Source of the DNA: Cannabis sativa
Lineage: Eukaryota > Streptophyta > Magnoliopsida > Rosales > Cannabaceae
Reading direction: 5' to 3'
Assembly: GCF_029168945.1 (NCBI RefSeq)
Contig: NC_083603.1
Span: 52,772,406-52,836,405 of the forward strand
DNA: 64,000 nucleotides
In this document: positions 60,122 through 64,000 of the stretch, one piece after another
How positions within the stretch are numbered: the stretch's first letter is position 1
How the letters are laid out: each line of letters opens with the position of its first letter
Position numbers and translations under genes: made by a program
The notes under the pieces: generated by a model
Told to the model about the DNA's origin: nothing
Seen by the model: only the letters and a program-made list of their open reading frames with translations
Database searches by the model: none

Positions 60122-62961
60122 TCATAAAGGAACATGAGTCCAAGTACTTGGTGGAGGATCTCGATCTCTAATATGCTCTGCCAAACTTTCTATCTTATGA
60201 TCCAAGTCTTTACGTGCTTCGCGCAAAGTATTAAGCTCTTCTACCAACTGACAATGACGAATGGATGATCGAACAGTCTCAAGGTAGGACTCTATCAATT
60301 TCTTTAATATAGGGGGCTGCTTTGAAAACACAAGACACAATATTCTCCAATTCTCTGACAACAAAGAGCAATATGTCTCTGAAACGGCGTATTCAAACTG
60401 GAGCAACGGTAGCACAGGAGTGATCAATTGAATAAAAAGTATTTTTTCAGACTGGGAAAGACCTTTGAAGAAAGATGCAAAATCTTTATCAATTGAAGTA
60501 TAACGTGAATAAAATTGTGATGCCTGAGGCTCATATGATGACAAATGAATTGCGTCTCTTCCTACTAATGTTGTTAAGTCTTCACTACGCTCCAATCCCA
60601 CATACGTAGAGCTAGCAGCTAAAAGATTGCTTGGAGGAGTTTGCAAGCACAGTTCATGAGTACTTCGATCAGTGTCTGTGGCATGCGTCTATGATGCATG
60701 AGACTTATGTGATGACAAATGAATTGAATCTCTCCCTACTAATGTTGTTAAGTCTTTACTACGCTCCAAACTTACATGCATAGAGCCGGCAGCTAAAAGA
60801 CTGCTTGGAGGAGGTGGCAAGCACAGTTCAGGAGTGCTTCGATCAGTGTATGTGGCATGCGTCTGAGATAAAGAAAACGGATTAAGAGTTCTAGAGAAAC
60901 CTGCAAACCCGGCTGCCTGCGCAAGATATATACATATGTAAGTATTTATATTATACTACACATATACATGAAATATATATACCGAAAAGACTTCCATACC
61001 TTTAAAGGTGCAGTTGTGGGAGCTAATCCATGTGTGATAGTACTTTGAAATATGATGCTACTAGAAGAAGGGACAAGTGGGTATCTTGTAATGACCTTGA
61101 AATTAAAAAAAAAGGAAAATGTAATAAAAAATAATAATAAATGTAACAATATATATATATGGTGAAGACTACAAGCAAATTACTATAAGCAAAAAAAAAA
61201 TATATATATATATATACACTAACCAAGTTCGTGGTAGCATCACTGTCACCATTAGTTCCTGAACAATGGAAGGGTCGTGGTTCAGAGTTTGGTCGAACTG
61301 CTACATCATTCCCGTGAGAATTACCACCCAAAGCATCAGAAGGTTTACCTACTAAAGCTACCGGAGTATGACCCTCATCAACTAAACAGACTTCAGAGGG
61401 TGCTAAAGGAGGTGACTTTTGCAAAGGAATATACACCCCTATTTCCAACAACAAAGTCATATTATCTCGTATAAACTATCAAAGATTTAGCATTATTAAG
61501 AGAAGATGAGCGAGCGAGGAGATACCTGACGATGGACCCACGTCTTTCTCTCGGTCACAAGTCTCACCTTGACTGATTAATCCAATATAATGATGTCGCA
61601 TCCATATGTTAGCAAATTTAACAGAAACTCCACCTTCTCTGTCTTTATCGGGCAGTCGAAATGTGTCGTGAGATTGCTTTGAGAGTTGGAAGGAACCAAA
61701 CAAACATGACTGTTTTGCTTTTTCTAAATCCCCTATCTTCCGATCGTGAGGAACATGTTGATCAAACCCAAATTGTCTAGCCACACGATCAGGGCGATAT
61801 GAAACAAATGACCAAGATAAAGATTTCGGATCATCTCGAAGACATAACAGTGATCGGGGAAGGTAGACAACAAACCAAAATCCTGCTTCACCAGCAGAAG
61901 TAGTGAAAGAAGAACGGACCTCATCTGTCAATGGTACTACACTTCCTGGGTACATATCGAGGGTAAAATAGGTGCAATTATTGGTAAGGTAAGGGCGAAA
62001 TGTAAAATTCGAAACATCCTTTGTAACATTACACAAGGTTTTCCAACACTTCGAACTTACCCCATGCCCAAGGACGAGGTTCTCTAGGTTGCAGTGACTT
62101 GCGGATAGGTGCAAGTTTTGGAAAACGCTCCCAAATGAACATCTGGAGGAAACATGCATCTATTGAACTTATCACCTCCTTATTTTCACTATAAGAATTG
62201 GCATCAGTAATGATGGAATCGAGGTTATGATACAAAGTTTCAAGATACGCAGCTCCTAGAGGAAAGTGCTTCCCGTAAGCGAGTCTGCAGGCCAACGGAA
62301 ACATGGCGCTTTGAACTGTTCTTCTAGAAGTTTTCGAGGGGAAAATATATCTACTCAACCATAAAGCAATACAAGATGCTAATTCTACCAAATCTTGACT
62401 ATCTTCTTGGTGAAAATATCTCACCCAATCAAGCAAGTCGTACTGTTTCTTTTTCATATACATTTTCTTTAAATCCTCTACGGCTAGGGTTAAAGATGAT
62501 AACAGAGATTGTTCATCATTTGATAAAGGAGATACCAATGAAGTTGTACCACAAATCGGCAAAAGAAGTAATGCATAAACATCCTCCAAAGTTATAGTAA
62601 ACTCTCCCCAATTTACAATAAAAGTGTGGGTTGCCTTACTCCAATATGACACTAATTGATTTAAACTTGATTTTACACGATATATCTCAAGATCAGAAGA
62701 AGCAAGCATAGGAGATAAGATCTTAGCTGAAGATAAAGGAGTTGAGAAACGTGTAGCGACAGAAGAAATCCACCCTTTCCAACCTTGTATTACACCCGAA
62801 CGAGAACGATATTCAACAGCCAAATCATTTTTTGAATAACGATAGCACAACGGGAGATCCCCATCAGGAACTATATAATCGTTCGTTGAATCTTGATAAA
62901 GATAGATCCCATCTGTTTCCAAGATGCAAGGGAACAAATCACGGCGGAGAAGTGGAGCCAT
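60122..62961 (-). pseudogene. antisense spliced gene with plant mobile domain, in the Tat element
   Basis: Minus-strand gene model: 62961-61526, 61438-61222, 61095-61000 and 60916-60122. The introns of 87, 126 and 83 bp each have GT...AG ends and keep the frame (phases 1, 0, 0). The first exon begins MAPLLRRDLF and carries a plant mobile domain (aminotransferase-like family): WGEFTITLEDVYALLLLPI, then CRLAYGKHFPLGAAYLETL, then FIWERFPKLAPI. A one-base frameshift near 62050 separates it from FTFRPYLTNN; a GTAAGT there does not give a frame-compatible splice. The last exon has a 58-residue tandem duplication with a TAG at 60689-60691, then a coiled-coil-like tail (LVEELNTLREARKDL). Plant mobile domains occur in MAIN-like host proteins and in transposons. 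One frameshift and one stop make this copy probably inactive. Confidence 0.75.
60515..60864 (-). repeat. 174 bp tandem duplication inside the antisense gene
   Basis: Two adjacent copies of 58 codons begin THAT(Y/D)TDRST, at 60862 and 60688 on the minus strand. They contain LLAA(G/S)S, LERS(K/E)DLTTLVGRD and HLSS. The codon before the first copy is CAG and the codon before the second is TAG. Confidence 0.92.
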
Positions 62962-64000
62962 ACTTGCTCACATGGAAATATATTGTTCTTTGCTTGAGGA
63001 AGGGATTCTGAATTTGAAGAGGTCTTCTTTCTTTTACCCATGGATCTTCAAAAAAAAAAAAGAAAAAGAAAAAAAAGAAGAAACCCATGAGAAGAATGAC
63101 AAAGCAGGAGATAATAATATATGCATATGCAATACATCGTTCAGGACAACTCTTTAAACAAAAAAACAAATCATCAACAAAAAAAAAATCATATGACGGA
63201 GCTATGAAACAAATAAAGGTACACACCGTACGTAAATGCGATTAATACTTCATAACATGACTAATATGCTTTGTTTATTTATATACATATGGTTATAATT
63301 AAACAGAGTCTAATTATGATTTAAACAAATACATATATGTATGTATATATGTGCGAAACAAAAGCAATGTGTATAGTATAGTATGTATATATATGTGTCA
63401 AAACTGTTTAGGATGTTAAAAAAAAATAATAAAAAAAAATAGAGGTCGTAACAAATCAATATTAAAAACTTATGGTCCATCAAAATAAAATTCAATTTAA
63501 TAAATAAACATATGTCCCTTAACAATAGAGAATATGACCAATTAAAATAGTTTAATCAGAGAATTTTATTTCAGTTAAAGCTTGTTTAAAGATAAAATTA
63601 AAAGAAATTTACCATGACAATATATAATGTTTTTTTTTTAAAAAAAAAAACTCTCAAAAAAAAAATCACAATGTGTATTTATTTTATAGACAAAATAATT
63701 ATGAATTAATAGTGATATAGAGGGCCATACCAACACACTATAAGAAATTTTCACAAATGACAATGTATTTATTTTACAAAGCAAAAAATTACAAATTAAA
63801 TATATGTATATATATATGTTGTAAAACAAACGTTAAAATTACAAAAGAACTAATTAAATTTAACTAACTAAAATAAATAAACTACGAATAAATAAATAAA
63901 CCTACAAGTATAATAATACTCCCAAAACTTATACAAAATGCGAATAAAAAAAAACTACAAATATATATTGTATTAGAAAGATATAAAGTTTTGTTAAAAT
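62962..64000. other. AT-rich end of window
   Basis: Upstream of the antisense gene. It contains TA and A runs (63050-63080, 63640-63660) and no gene or LTR. The antisense gene's promoter and the Tat polypurine tract would be expected here or beyond. Confidence 0.5.

Larger units (their letters stand above)
43378..64000 (+). mobile_element. Tat-type gypsy element, internal region (3' LTR beyond window)
   Basis: In order: primer site, gag, protease, RT, first RNase H, second (archaeal-type) RNase H, integrase, then an antisense spliced gene. Two RNase H domains in series are diagnostic of the Tat branch. A 10.2 kb Copia element (47104-57304) is inserted between RT and the first RNase H. No 3' LTR copy is recognisable before 64000, so the element either continues outside or is truncated. 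Confidence 0.8.

Noticed and set aside
62045..62061. GTAAGT as a splice donor in the antisense mobile-domain gene
   Set aside because: No downstream AG within reach gives a splice in the frame of the next segment (FTFRPY). A one-base frameshift explains the data better.
63050..64000. 3' LTR of the Tat element
   Set aside because: No stretch matches the 5' LTR end (TATA region or CTAAACATTTTGG). Only AT-rich simple sequence was found.
1..64000. CRISPR arrays, bacterial operons, rRNA or tRNA genes
   Set aside because: The spaced repeats here are minisatellites or LTRs, and the setting is clearly plant nuclear DNA. No cloverleaf or rRNA core sequence was recognised.

Overview
The window is nuclear DNA of a dicot plant. 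It is AT-rich and packed with nested plant-type LTR retrotransposons, hAT transposons and their short derivatives. The only apparently intact host gene is a small spliced secreted-peptide gene at 16160-16828. The retroelement families would fit a rosid, perhaps Cannabaceae, but no single-copy marker fixes the species.

Layout. (1) A 24-26 bp minisatellite lies at 1-395. (2) A Ty3/gypsy solo LTR runs from 700 to 14463 (target duplication TCTCA). It is split by an 11.5 kb Copia element at 1254-12766 (duplication CTCTC) that keeps a nearly complete gag but has lost pol. (3) 14469-18800 holds the host gene, a 377 bp foldback and a LINE scrap. (4) 18860-23355 is a truncated Tekay-like gypsy element (LTR, PBS, gag, protease, start of RT) with an hAT-type MITE inside its LTR. 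(5) 23356-34562 reads as the 3' half of a Tat-type gypsy element: a decayed antisense gene, then a purine tract, then the 3' LTR. It is interrupted by a MITE, a 3.4 kb hAT transposon and a reverse-oriented solo LTR. (6) 34568-41710 is an irregular tandem array interrupted by a third MITE and a short-LTR Copia element at 36139-41340. (7) From about 42100 to the window end is a second Tat element: LTR end, PBS, gag, protease, RT, two RNases H and integrase, followed by an antisense spliced gene with a plant mobile domain. Its pol is split by a young Copia element at 47104-57304 (duplication GTTAT).

How the parts relate. The Copia elements at 1254-12766 and 47104-57304 belong to related families. 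Their LTRs, PBS region, long leader and a leader hairpin correspond, but their coding content is complementary: the first keeps gag and the second keeps protease-integrase-RT-RNase H. Both Tat elements carry a long antisense gene upstream of the 3' LTR side, from two different gene families. Many premature stops are TAG where CAG is expected or TGA where CGA is expected, as cytosine-methylation decay would produce. The order of insertion can be read from the nesting: Tat or solo LTR first, Copia and hAT elements later, with the 47104 Copia the youngest by LTR identity.

Limits: boundaries with target duplications were located by eye and are exact to about 1 bp. LTR divergences are eye counts. 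Family names rest on motif recognition, not on a search.
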